From Bufo bufo (Eukaryota > Chordata > Amphibia > Anura > Bufonidae): a stretch of 64,000 nt of DNA. Below are positions 29,542 to 39,726 of this stretch, in pieces. The position numbers were made by a program, and so were the translations under genes. The stretch lies in the NCBI RefSeq assembly GCF_905171765.1, contig NC_053391.1, positions 262,401,918-262,465,917 on the forward strand, given 5' to 3'. Numbering within the stretch: the stretch's first letter is position 1; each line of letters starts with the position of its first letter. Below the pieces are notes generated by a model, which did not search any database, had not been told where the DNA came from, and worked only from the letters and a program-made list of their open reading frames with translations.

Positions 29542-31150
29542 CAGGTTCTTTTAAAAAAATTAGCATATTGTGATAAAGTTCATTATTTTTTGTAATGTAC
29601 TGATAAACATTAGACTTTCATATATTTTAGATTCATTACACACAACTGAAGGAGTTCAAGCCTTTTCTTGTTTTAATATTGATGATTTTGGCATACAGCT
29701 CATGAAAACCCAAAATTCCTATCTCCAAAAATTAGCATATTTCATCCGACCAATAAAAGAAAAGTGTTTTTAATACAAAAAAAGTCAACCTTCAAATAAT
29801 TAAGTTCAGTTATGCACTCAATACTTGGTCGGGAAACCTTTTGCAGAAATGACTGCTTCAATGCGGCGTGGCATGGAGGCAATCAGCCTGTGGCACTGCT
29901 TAGGTGTTATGGAGGCCCAGGATGCTTCGATAGCGGCCTTAAGCTCATCCAGAGTGTTAGGTCTTGCGTCTCTCAACTTTCTCTTCCCAATATCCCACAG
30001 ATTCTCTATGGGGTTCAGGTCAGGAGAGTTGGCAGGCCAATTGAGCACAGTAATACCATGGTCAGTAAACCATTTACCAGTGGTTTTGGCACTGTGAGCA
30101 GGTGCCAGGTCGTGCTGAAAAATGAAATCTTCATCTCCATAAAGCTTTTCAGCAGATGGAAGCATGAAGTGCTCCAAAATCTCCTGATAGCTAGCTGCAT
30201 TGACCCTGCCCTTGATAAAACACAGTTGACCAACACCAGCAGCTGACATGGCACCCCAGACCATCACTGACTGTGGGTACTTGACACTGGACTTCAGGCA
30301 TTTTGGCATTTCCCTCTCCCCAGTCTTCCTCCAGACTCTGGCACCTTGATTTCCGAATGACATGCAAAATTTGCTATTATCCGAAAAAAGTACTTTGGAC
30401 CACTGAGCAACAGTCCAGTGCTGCTTCTCTGTAGCCCAGGTCAGGCGCTTCTGCCGCTGTTTCTGGTTCAAAAGTGGCTTGACCTGGGGAATGCGGCACC
30501 TGTAGCCCATTTCCTGCACACGCCTGTACACGGTGGCTCTGGATGTTTCTACTCCAGACTCAGTCCACTGCTTCCGCAGGTCCCCCAAGGTCTGGAATCG
30601 GTCCTTCTCCACAATCTTCCTCAGGGTCCGGTCACCTCTTCTCGTTGTGCAGCGTTTTCTGCCACACTTTTTCCTTCCCACAGACTTCCCACTGAGGTGC
30701 CTTGATACAGCACTCTGGGAACAGCCTATTCGTTCAGAAATTTCTTTCTGTGTCTTACCCTCTTGCTTGAAGGTGTCAATAAAGGCCTTCTGGACAGCAG
30801 TCAGGTCGGCAGTCTTACCCATGATTGCGGTTTTGAGTAATGAACCAGGCTGGGAGTTTTTAAAAGCCTCAGGAATCTTTTGCCAGTATTTAGAGTTAAT
30901 TAGTTGATTCAGATGATTAGGTTAATAGCTCGTTTAAAGTACCTTTTCATGATATGCAAATTTTTAGAGATAGGAATTTTGGGTTTTCATGAGCTGTATG
31001 CCAAAATCATCAATATTAAAACAAGAAAAGGCTTGAACTACTTCAGTTGTGTGTAATGAATCTAAAATATATGAAAGTCTAATGTTTATCAGTACATTAC
31101 AGAAAATAATGAACTTTATCACAATATGCTAATTTTTTAAAAAGAACCTG
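29542..31150 (-). mobile_element. Tc1-1: full-length Tc1 transposon with long inverted repeats
   Basis: 1609 bp, bounded by TA (29,540-29,541 and 31,151-31,152) with ends CAGGTTCTTTT...AAAAGAACCTG. The inverted repeats extend about 200 bp and end in a second AAATTAGCATAT-like word, resembling the IR/DR layout of some Tc1 elements. Encodes one intact transposase. Confidence 0.95.
29818..30822 (-). CDS. Tc1 transposase, DD34E, intact
   Basis: An uninterrupted 334-codon ORF, close to the usual length of 340. It catalyses cut-and-paste transposition into TA. An N-terminal paired-like helix-turn-helix (KTQKEISERIGCSQSAVSRH, residues about 23-42) is followed by a basic GRKR-type linker near residues 54-57 and a second DNA-binding subdomain (SRATVYRRVQEMGY). 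The RNase H-like core has D148 (LFSDNSKF), D238 (FQHDLAPAH) and E273 (NSPDLNPIENLW). D238 and E273 are 34 residues apart, the DD34E signature. Conserved WGAMSAAGVG is present. The ATG chosen gives the standard M-G-K start. Confidence 0.95.
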   Translation of the reverse strand: MGKTADLTAVQKAFIDTFKQEGKTQKEISERIGCSQSAVSRHLSGKSVGRKKCGRKRCTTRRGDRTLRKIVEKDRFQTLGDLRKQWTESGVETSRATVYRRVQEMGYRCRIPQVKPLLNQKQRQKRLTWATEKQHWTVAQWSKVLFSDNSKFCMSFGNQGARVWRKTGEREMPKCLKSSVKYPQSVMVWGAMSAAGVGQLCFIKGRVNAASYQEILEHFMLPSAEKLYGDEDFIFQHDLAPAHSAKTTGKWFTDHGITVLNWPANSPDLNPIENLWDIGKRKLRDARPNTLDELKAAIEASWASITPKQCHRLIASMPRRIEAVISAKGFPTKY

Positions 31151-31152
31151 TA

Positions 31153-31240
31153 TATAGAAAACAAAAAGTAGATGAGCAGCACACACTAAGACGGTGCAAT
31201 TCCTTAGGGCAGACCACGGACTGGATCCAATTCAAATATG
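31153..31240 (-). other. PLE-like tail flanking the palindrome
   Basis: Non-coding. On the minus strand it continues the sequence that follows the hammerhead-like motif in the left arm. It looks like a retroelement tail rather than unique DNA. Confidence 0.4.
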
Positions 31241-31519
31241 TATATAAAAAATCCAAGGCAGCACACAATAATCCGTGAAAAACAGGGTGTTTATTCCCCC
31301 ATGTGAAGACAGCAACGTTTCAGCTCTCTCTATGGAGCCTTTGTCAAGCCATAACAGTCAGTGCACACACAGGTGTTTATAAAGCATGCTTTATAAACAC
31401 CTGTGTGTGCACTGACTGTTATGGCTTGACAAAGGCTCCATAGAGAGAGCTGAAACATTGCTGTCTTCACATGGGGGAATAAACACCCTGTTTTTCACGG
31501 ATTATTGTGTGCTGCCTTG

Positions 31520-31532
<13 letters not shown>
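31241..31532. repeat. 292-bp perfect palindrome, zero spacer
   Basis: Two 146-bp arms meet at AAAGCATGCTTT (centre between 31,386 and 31,387) with no spacer. By eye there is a single mismatch (GAAACG against GAAACA). Each arm contains a hammerhead-like string: CTTGACAAA, a GGCTC / GAGC pair, then GAAAC, followed by AATAAA. The arms look like two head-to-head copies of a PLE terminal fragment. Confidence 0.9.

Positions 31533-31556
<24 letters not shown>
31527..31556. repeat. (TA)n microsatellite
   Basis: About 14 TA units between the palindrome and Tc1-2. Confidence 0.9.
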
Positions 31557-31561
<5 letters not shown>

Positions 31562-32607
31562 TCACCTAAAGAATTATTAGGAACACCTGTTCTATTTCTC
31601 ATTGATGCAATTCTCTAGCCAACCAATCACATGGCAGTTGCTTCGATGCATTTAGGGGGGTGGTCCTGGTCAAGACAATCTCCTGAACTCCAAACTAAAT
31701 GTCAGAATGGGAAAGAAAGGTGATGTAAGCAATTTTGAGCGTGGCATGGTTGTTGGTGCCAGACGGGCCGGTCTGAGTATTTCACAATCTGCTCAGTTAC
31801 TGGGATTTTCACGCACAACCATTTCTAGGGTTTACAAAGAATAGTGTGAAAAGGGAAAAACATCCAGTATGCGGCCGTCCTGTGGGCGAAAATGCCTTGT
31901 GGATGCTAGAGGTCAGAGGAGAATGGGCCAACTGATTCAAGCTGATAGAAGAGCAACGTTGGCTGAAATAACCACTCGTTACAACCGAGGTATGCAGCAA
32001 AGCATTTGTGAAGCCACAACACGCACAACCTTGAGGCGGATGGGCTACAACAGCAGAAGACCCCACCGGGTACCACTCATCTCCACTACAAATAGGAAAA
32101 AGAGGCTACAATCTGCACGAGGTCACCAAAATTGGACTGTTGAAGACAGGAAAAATGTTGCCTGGTCTGATGAGTCTCGATTTCTGTTGAGACATTCAAA
32201 TGGTAGAGTCCGAATTTGGCGTAAACAGAATGAGAACATGTATCCATCCTCTGATGGCTACTTCCAGCAGGATAATGCACCATGTCACAAAGTTCGAATC
32301 ATTTCAAATTGGTTTCTTGAACATGACAATGAGTTCACTGTACTAAAATGGCCCCACAGTCACCAGATCTCAACCCAATAGAGCATCTTTGGGATGTGGT
32401 GGAACGGGAGCTTCGTGCCCTGGATGTGCATCCCTCAAATCTCCATCAACTGCAAGATGCTCTCCTATCAATATGGGCCAACATTTCTAAAGAATGCTAT
32501 CAGCACCTTGTGGAATCAATGCCACGTAGAATTAAGCCAGTTCAGAAGGCAAAAGGGGGTCCAACACCGTATTAGTATGGTATTCCTAATAATTCTTTAG
32601 GTAAGTG
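31557..32607 (+). mobile_element. Tc1-2: Tc1-like transposon, defective
   Basis: 1051 bp with inverted ends (CACACTCACCTAAAGAATTAT at left, AATTCTTTAGGTAAGTG at right), bounded by TA. The transposase is on the plus strand from about 31,708 and is broken. Confidence 0.9.
31708..32575 (+). pseudogene. Tc1-2 transposase, frameshifted and internally deleted
   Basis: Starts MGKKGDVSNFERGMVVG at 31,708 and reads a helix-turn-helix (ISQSAQLLGFSRTTISRVY) before a TAG at about 31,843. The frame from 31,869 continues through the second DNA-binding subdomain and first catalytic Asp (VAWSDESRF). It then skips from NMYPS to DGYFQQDNAPCH, so the segment between the first two Asp is deleted. The second Asp is in QQDNAPCH. 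A frameshift precedes the last part (SPDLNPIEHLW with the Glu, 32,348-32,575). Confidence 0.88.
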
Positions 32608-32625
32608 TATATATATATATATATA

Positions 32626-34218
32626 CAAACCGGATTCCAAAGAAGTTGGGACACTATACAAATCGTGAATAAAAACTGAATGCAATGATGTGGAGGTGCC
32701 AACTTCTAATATTTTATTCAGAATAGAACATAAATCACGGAACAAAAGTTTAAACTGAGAAAATGTACCATTTTAAGGGAAAAATATGTTGAATCAGAAT
32801 TTCATGGTGTCAACAAATCCCCAAAAAGTTGGGACAAGGCCATTTTCACCACTGTGTGGCATCTCCATTTCTTCTTACAACACTCAACAGACGTCTGGGG
32901 ACCGAGGAGACCAGTTTCTCAAGTTTAGAAATAGGAATGCTCTCCCATTCTTGTCTAATACAGGCCTCTAACTGTTCAATCGTCTTGGGCCTTCTTTGTT
33001 GCTCCTTCCTCTTTATGATGCGCCAAATGTTCTCTATAGGTGAAAGATCTGGACTGCAGACTGGCCCTTTCAGTACCCGGATCCTTCTCCTACGCAGCCA
33101 TGATGTTGTGATTGATGCAGAATGTGGTCTGGCATTATCTTGTTGAAAAATGCAGGGTCTTCCCTGAAAGAGATGACGTCTGGATGGGAGCATATGTTGT
33201 TCTAGAACATGAATATATTTTTCTGCATTGATGGTGCCTTTCCAGACATACAAGCTGCCCATGCCACACACACTCATGCAACCCCATACCATCAGAGATG
33301 CAGACTTCTGAACTGAGCGTTGATAACAACTTGGGTTGTCCTTGTCCTCTTTGGTCCGGATGACATGGCGTCCCAGATTTCCAAAAAGAACTTCAAATCG
33401 TGACTCGTCTGACCACAGAACAGTCTTCCATTTTGCCACACTCCATTTTAAATGATCCCTGGCCCAGTGAAAACGCCTGAGCTTGTGGATCTTGCTTAGA
33501 AATGGCTTCTTCTTTGCACTGTAGAGTTTCAGCTGGCAACGGCGGATGGCACGGTGGATTGTGTTCACTGACAATGGTTTCTGGAAGTATTCCTGAGCCC
33601 ATTCTGTGATTTCCTTTAAAGTAGCATTCCTGTTTGTGGTGCAGTGTTGTTTAAGGGCCGGAGATCACGGGCATCCAGTATGGTTTTACAGCGTTGACCC
33701 TTACGCACAGAGATTGTTCCAGATTCTATGAATCTTCGGATGATGTTATGCACAGTTGATGATGATAGATGCAAAGTCTTTGCAATTTTTCGCTGGGTAA
33801 CACCTTTCTGATATTGCTCCACTATCTTTCTGCGCAACATTGTGGGAATTGGTGATCCTCTACCCATCTTGGCTTCTGAGAGACACTGCCACTCTGAGAA
33901 GCTCTTTTTATACCGAATCATGTTGCCAATTGACTTAACTAGTGTTAATTGGTCTTCCAGCTCTTCGTTATGCTCAAATTTACTTTTTCCAGCCTCTTAT
34001 TGCTACTTGTCCCAACTTTTTTGGGATTTGTTGACACCGTGAAAATTGGAATCAACGTATTTTTCCTTCAAAATGATACATTTACTCGGATTAAACGTTT
34101 GATCTGTCATCTACGTTCTATTACAAATAAAATATTGACATTTGCCATCTCCACATCATTGCATTCAGTTTTTATTCACAATTTGTTTAGTGTCCCAACT
34201 TTTTTGGAATCCGGTTTG
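32626..34218 (-). mobile_element. Tc1-3: Tc1/mariner-like transposon with long inverted repeats
   Basis: 1593 bp with ends CAAACCGGATTCCAAA and TTTGGAATCCGGTTTG, bounded by TA (32,624-32,625 and 34,219-34,220). The terminal inverted repeats extend about 200 bp. The transposase is on the minus strand with a frameshift. The left breakpoint of the 15-kb tandem duplication lies inside it at 33,178, so the second copy at 48,168 is truncated. Confidence 0.93.
32846..33921 (-). pseudogene. Tc1-3 transposase, one frameshift
   Basis: The frame at 33,616-33,921 (101 codons) has the N-terminal helix-turn-helix (VTQRKIAKTLHLSSSTVHNI). A frame change near 33,600 leads to 32,846-33,574 (242 codons) with the catalytic core: D56 in LWSDESRF, D146 in FQQDNARPH and E181 in SPDLSPIENIW (numbering in that frame). 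D146 and E181 are 34 residues apart. The core triad is intact; the frame break near 33,600 is the main visible lesion. Confidence 0.88.
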
Positions 34219-34220
34219 TA

Positions 34221-34530
34221 TATATATATAATGAGAAGGTAGATTGTCCTCCCCCTCCTTAGGAATTTAGGCACTAAATGACTCCTGGGATTGTTTGGGG
34301 AGTTATCCACCAGAAAAAATAAATAAAAAAAGTATTACATACATTTGTAAGATGTAATTTAGTGTAATAAAGGAGAGGATGGCTGTCGGGTCCTGGGCTC
34401 TTGCCAGGTGAAAAGCTATGGAGTGTTGACTTAACTTGATAGGTGAGGTTAACGCTGCCACATCTTCGCTAAGTGTAGGTAATTGTAGGAAGTCCACAAT
34501 GGTCCGTATAAGTGTTTCTCTAGAGCTAAC
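34221..34530 (-). pseudogene. L1 ORF2 remnant (part 1)
   Basis: The minus-strand frame at 34,303-34,536 encodes a block (FLQLPTLSEDVAALTSPIKL, then ARAQDPTAI) matching the region just before the L1 RT core. It is the upstream partner of the RT fragment at 29,192-29,535, which the three Tc1 elements displaced. Degenerate. Confidence 0.65.
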
Positions 34531-35273
34531 TGTCACGGATGTGAACCCACTGTGCTACTGATTGGCTGTACCCTGGAGGGGCGTGACTAAGCAACTACCT
34601 GGTATTCACTAGAGCCTCTGATGGTGAGGATAGACTTGGGCCATTAGGGTAGTTGCCAGGTGCCACTACAGAGCAGTCCCAGAGTCAGTAGCAGCTAGTC
34701 CAGGCAGACCAGAAGATACCTCAGATAGGTACCAGCAATACAGGCATGGTAGAAAGGCAGGGTCGTTGCCAGGAGCAACAAAGCAAGAACCGAAGGATGA
34801 GGCAGAGGCGTAGTCAGACAGGCAGAAGGTCAGGGCAGGTGGCACAGGTACAGGTCAGGCAATCCGGGTCGGCAAAGGGAGAGACAAAGCAAGCAGGCAG
34901 GGATCAGACCATAAGCGTAGTCCAGGGACAAAGTATAGGTCAGGAACACAAGTGGTTATCAAGCTCTTTAGCAACAAACTAGGACCTTGACACTCAGGCA
35001 TCTGGGAAAAGGGCTGAGCCCCTTAAGTAAGTGTAGGAGAGCAAGCGGTCAACAAGGTCACCTGACCCAATCCAGCCCAGCTCAGGGAATGATGCCTACA
35101 GCCCTTAGAGCAGTGACACATGAAACCAGCCGAACTCATGCTTTGTCCAGGGCTGAATGGAAGCTGTGGAGCGGAACCCTCAGAAGCAACTGGCCACCAA
35201 TCACCGAAGAGCACGGTGCCGGGGACCACGGCGGTAAGCAGGGGAACAGCGTCGCACAGCAGTCGCTGTTACA
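34531..35273 (-). repeat. 3' LTR of gypsy-3
   Basis: 743 bp with ends TGTCACGGAT and CGCTGTTACA. It directly abuts a polypurine tract (plus-strand GGA, C12, TCTTCTT at 35,274-35,295). No partner LTR is in this window except the duplicate at 49,519-50,261. Confidence 0.85.
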
Positions 35274-35284
35274 GGACCCCCCCC

Positions 35285-36174
35285 CCCCTCTTCTTGAGTC
35301 CACGACAAGACAGAAAGCTCTTTATCAGATCCAGAGCATGAATGTTCTCCTGCAGTTCCCAAGATCTCTCCTCAGGAACAAATCCCTTCCAATCCACAAG
35401 ATAGTAGGTCTTCCTACCACGTTTCTTGATGTCAAGGATGTCCTTGACTTCAAATACCTCATTTGCATTCTCTGATACCGTATTTGGAGTTTAAGCAGCC
35501 GTTGAGAAATGATTAAGGAACACTGGTTTCAGAAAGGAGACATGGAAGGCATTGGGAATATGCAGAGAAGGAGGTAGACGTAGCTTGTATGTCACTTCGT
35601 TGATCCTCCTCAATACTTCAAAGGGCCCAAGGAACCTGGGAGCAAACTTAAAACTGGGGACCCTTAAGCAGATGTTTTTGGAGGAAAGCCATACCTTATC
35701 CCCAGACGAGAACCGAGGTGGTCTCTTTCTCTTGTCTGCATTTGTCTTCATGCGTTTCACGGCTTTGTTGATGCATATTTTGGTGTTGCGCCAAATCTTA
35801 AAAAAATCTCTAAAAAAGGAATCCGCAGCTGGTACCCCGGAAGATGCAGGAGCAGGAAGAGGAGTACAAGTATGTTGACCAAAACTGACAAAGAATGGTA
35901 AGGATCCAGTAGACTCACTAGTGTGGTTGTTATAGGAGAACTCTGCCCAAGGTAGCAGTTGTAGCAAGTTGTGTTGAGCGGAAACAAAATACCGAAGATA
36001 GTTCTCCAATATCTGATTGACCCACTCTACTTGCCCATTGGTTTGAGGGTGATAACCAAAAGAGAAGTCCAGGTCAATTTCTAGCAGTCGGCAGAAAGCT
36101 CTTTCTGGACTCCTCGATCAGAAAGAATTTGCCCAGGTAAACCATGCAGATGGAAGATATGTTTAACGAACAGT
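35285..36174 (-). pseudogene. gypsy-3 integrase C-terminus and chromodomain
   Basis: The frame at 35,491-36,009 (172 codons) contains the end of integrase (LLPWAEFSYNNH, then DKVWLSSKNI, FLGPFEVLRRI). It stops at TAA, after which the same reading continues with a chromodomain at about 35,310-35,470 (DILDIKKRGRKTYYLVDWKG, PEERSWE). A single stop separates them. Confidence 0.85.
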
Positions 36175-36960
36175 TTAGCAAGTTCCGCAGCCTAGGGCAA
36201 TCTCGTCAAAGGAACGAAGTGCGCCACCTTGGAGAAGCGGTCCACGACCACCTAAATACTGGTACATCCAGCCGAAGAGGGCAGATCTGTGATAAAGTCC
36301 ATGGCAATGTGTTTTCCATAGAGCATCAGGAACAGGTAGGGGTAATAACAGGCCCTGTGGTCTACTCCTGGAGATTTTGTTCTGAGCACAGACGGCACAA
36401 GCAGAGACATAGTCACGCACATCCTTGGACAATGTGGGCCACCAGTAGTGGCGAGTTCTGTGGTCTTGCGGATCCCGGGATGACCGGCCAGTTTGGAGTT
36501 GTGCCCCCACGTTAGGACATGTTTCCTTTTGGCAGATGGCACGAATGTCTTCTCGGGAGGAATGTCTCTTACCAGGAGCCACTGTGATCAAGCAAGCAGG
36601 ATCTATCAAGTATTGGGGCTCCTCCTGCTGGTTAGAAGAGTAAAATGATCCAGACAGAGCATCCACCTTGATGTTCTTCTCGGCCGGGTGGAAGTGGAAC
36701 TCAAAATCACAACGGGAAAAGAAGAGTGCCCACCTGGCTTGGCAAGGGTTCAGACGCTGGGCTGTCTGCAGATACATAAGATTCTTGTGGTCGGTGAAAA
36801 TTATTATTGGATGCTGGGCTCCCTCCAATAGATAACGCCACTCCTCCAAGGCGAATTTTATGTCCAGAAGCTCCCTGTCTCCTATACAGTAATTCCTCTC
36901 AGCGGAGGAGAAGAGCTTGGAGAAGAATCCACAAGTAAACATCTTGCCCTTGGAACCTTT
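36175..36960 (-). pseudogene. gypsy-3 RNase H and integrase N-terminal half
   Basis: The frame at 36,175-36,942 (255 codons) opens in RNase H (SSAERNYCIGDRELL, FTDHKNLMYL, KVDALSGSF) and runs into the integrase zinc finger (DYVSACAVCAQNK). Frameshifts put MDFITDLPSSAG in the overlapping frame at 36,252-36,542. The TRP-rich core is split between frames, so the enzyme is dead. Confidence 0.85.
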
Positions 36961-38345
36961 TTATAGTAAAACAGCACCAGCTCCTATGGAGGAGGCGTCC
37001 ACTTCTAAAAAGAATTGGCGGGAGACAACAAGATGTCGTAGAACAGGTGCAGTGGCAAAGGAGCTCTTTAATTTTTCAGGATCCATCTTTAATCCGGCAT
37101 CTGAGATGATGTATCCGAGAAACAGTACAGTAGTCTTCTCAAAGGTGCATTTCTCGAGTTTGGCATAGAGTCGATTCTTCCTCGACCGCTGTAAGACTAA
37201 ACGTACATGCTTCCGGTGAGTAATTAAATCTGGAGAATAAATCAGTATATCGTCCAGGTAAACGATCACACATATATAGAGCAGGTCCCGGAAGACATCA
37301 TTAACAAACTCTTGGAACACTGCAGGAGCATTGCACAGACCGAAGGGCATGACGAGATACTCGTAGTGTCCATCACGAGTGTTGAAAGTAGTCTTCCACT
37401 CGTCGCCCTTTCGAATGCGGATAAGGTTATATGCACCGCGCTGGTCAAGTTTAGTAAAGACCTTAGTCCCCTGGATGCTGTCAAAGAGTTCGGAGATTGG
37501 CGGAAGAGGGTATCAATTTTTGACCGTGACCTTATTCAGACCTCGATAGTCGATACAGGGCCATAAGGATCCATATTTATTCTGCACAAAGAAGAACCCG
37601 GCACCAGCAGGTGTAGTGGATTTCTGGATAAACCCCCTCTCCAGATTCTCCTTGATGTAGTCAGACATCACCTGAGTCTCTGGGAGTGAGAGTGGGTAGA
37701 CTCAACCATGAGGAGGTGTAGCACCAGTCAGAAGGTCAATCGGACAGTCAGATGGATGATGAGGAGGCAGGGTCCCGGCGTCTTTCTTACTAAAGACATC
37801 CGCTAAGCTGGCATACTGCTGCGGAAGTCCAGGCAGGTCTACAGGTACAGAAGGCGTGGAAGCAGGTCGGACCTCCGCTAAGCATCTGGAGTGACAAGAT
37901 GATCCCCCATGCAGGATCTGACCGGAGTGCCAGTCCACAACTGGATAACTGGATTCACTGGCAGCACATAGAAGGAGATCAACTCAGAGTGCAGAACCCC
38001 TATCTGTAACTTAAGGAGTATAGTAACAGAGAGTACCGTTCAGCGAGTGGTTATCAATTTACAGAGGCCACTAAAAAAAGCCTTTCCAGACGAATGGTGG
38101 GAAGCCGATACTGATGGACGAGAGCTTGCTTAATGAAGTTACTGGCTGACCCAGAGTCCAAGAATGCAGGCACAGACAGTGTGACTCCCTTGTGAGAGAG
38201 AGTCACCGGAACTGAAAGTTTCGGAGAGGACTTCTCCTAGTCTAGAACCTCCTCTCCAACTGATCATAGACATTGTCGTTTCCCGGCTTCTGTGGACAAT
38301 TACGCAAAAAGTGGCTCTAGACTGGTCAGACAGTCGAAGGCGAAG
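36961..38345 (-). pseudogene. gypsy-3 RT, protease and gag end
   Basis: RT core is in 36,961-37,350 ([13 protein letters not shown], the Y-L-D-D box near 37,250, then [15 protein letters not shown]). The upstream RT parts are in 37,266-37,700 in other frames. The linker frame is 37,702-37,938 ([29 protein letters not shown]). The protease Asp-Ser-Gly is near 38,145-38,155 (PAFLDSGSASNFI). The second half of a CCHC knuckle (HFLRNCPQKPG) is near 38,285-38,315, after which homology stops. Confidence 0.85.
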
Positions 38346-38602
38346 ACTGAATATCCAAATATCTCTTGTGGTTCAAAAGTTATCAACAGAGAAAGTTCAA
38401 AACTTTTGAGCATTCAGCTCTGTGTTCAGCACCAGGGACAATACACTGAACACATCAAGTAGCTGTAGCTGTGCATCACAGGGAACATTCCTGGTTGTTG
38501 TTGCAAATTTCTGTGTTAATAACTTTTGAACCACAAGAGATATTGCAAATCTAATTGTGGCAATAGATTTCTCAGAAAATTCTGGTCTTTTATATTCTAG
38601 AT
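38346..38602. other. spacer with a 26-bp inverted repeat
   Basis: Non-coding. AATATCTCTTGTGGTTCAAA and on (38,358-38,383) is repeated in perfect inverse at 38,519-38,544, with about 135 bp between. The two arms could be ends of a small element. Origin not identified. Confidence 0.6.
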
Positions 38603-38739
38603 CAGTGTTTCCCAACCAGTGTGCCTCCAGCTGTTGCAAAACTACAACTCCCAGCATGCCCGCACAGCCGAAGGCTGTACGGGCATGCTGGGAGTTGTAG
38701 TTTTGCAACAGCTGGAGGCACACTGGTTGGGAAACACTG
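38603..38739. mobile_element. palindromic hAT MITE, unit A copy
   Basis: 137 bp, same family as 15,759-15,895. Flanked by a near-perfect 8-bp TSD (TTCTAGAT / TGCTAGAT). Both arms hold ACTACAACTCCCAGCATGC. The central 40 bp is the exact reverse complement of the centre of the unit B copy at 53,591-53,727. Confidence 0.9.
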
Positions 38740-39400
38740 TGCTAGATGACCCCCTTCGCATTGGAAACATTTTCCATTGATCCAATATGGCGGCTTTCAA
38801 GATAGCAGCCATGTTCCGGATATAGCCTTAAAGATAGGCCCCCTCACCCATTACTTGCTGGGGTATTCAGATATTTTATTTCCCCTTTTGTTTCTGAAAT
38901 AAAAGGGTGTCCTGCGAATTTTGACTCACCCAGTATAAAGCTTGGGGAGGGTGTATCTCTTAAGGCTGTAGGTTTTAATAAATGGAAATTGAGATGGAAT
39001 TGAATATTCGAATATTGGTTAAATTGAATTCTCCGCCTTGATGGATATATGGTTTGCATATATGGATATATGTAGGATTATTTAAAATGTTTTGTTTTCA
39101 TTTGTGGTTTTTTTTCTCTCTCTCCCTAAAGGGTAAAGGATTGGAAATGGTAAAGGGTAGAGGGTAAGGGGTAGAAAAAATAAATAAATTGTGGCATACA
39201 TTGTAAATAAGAAATAGATGTGATGACAGTCTCTGTACACCCATGTGGAATTATGGAATGACAGTGCGATATTGTCAACAGGAAAAAAAACTAAGCAATT
39301 CCATCTAAAAAAATTATAATAATTAAACAATTTAAAAAAAGGATCACTGGCTAGAGAGCTAGAGCAGTGACACATGAAACGCATTAGGGAGCCATACTCT
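38740..39400. other. AT-rich sequence, no gene seen
   Basis: Contains (GGTA)-rich and AT-rich stretches near 39,050-39,350. No ORF with recognisable similarity; no terminal repeats found. Confidence 0.5.
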
Positions 39401-39419
39401 ATCTCCAGGAGAGAATCAA

Positions 39420-39726
39420 GGCTGAACCCTACATCTACTATCAGCGACTTTTGAGCAGAGGACTGTTACAAAGAGGTCTTAGTATCATGCCAAATAAACT
39501 ACCCACAGTAGATTCAGGTGCTAGGACTCTGGAGAAAACCGTTACTGGAAGAGGAGTTCTTAACTGACGTCCATAGACAATGAAGAAAGGATATTTTCCA
39601 GATAATTCACCACCATGATTATTGTACGAAAACTTTGCCTATGGAAGCAGAGTGTCCAAGTCATCATAGTGTGCAGATGAGAAATGACACAGGTAATTGA
39701 TAGAAATTTGATGGACACACTCCACC
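39420..39726 (-). pseudogene. gypsy-4 integrase, C-terminal part
   Basis: The minus strand encodes EFSYNNH-like AKFSYNNHGGELSGKYPFF and a downstream PL-rich block, as in gypsy integrases after the catalytic Glu. Stops are present. Bounded at 39,727 by a solo LTR; roughly 90 bp of expected core (around the catalytic Glu) is missing at this junction. Confidence 0.7.

Larger units (their letters stand above)
34531..38345 (-). mobile_element. Ty3/gypsy element gypsy-3, 5'-truncated
   Basis: Minus-strand chromodomain gypsy with a 3' LTR (34,531-35,273), a polypurine tract, chromodomain, integrase, RNase H, RT and protease. The copy ends near 38,340 inside the gag zinc knuckle, so gag and the 5' LTR are missing. 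Multiple stops and frameshifts. It lies in the L1 remnant. Confidence 0.9.

Noticed and set aside
32829..34242. Plus-strand frames across Tc1-3 as genes
   Set aside because: They are shadows of the minus-strand transposase and its inverted repeats.
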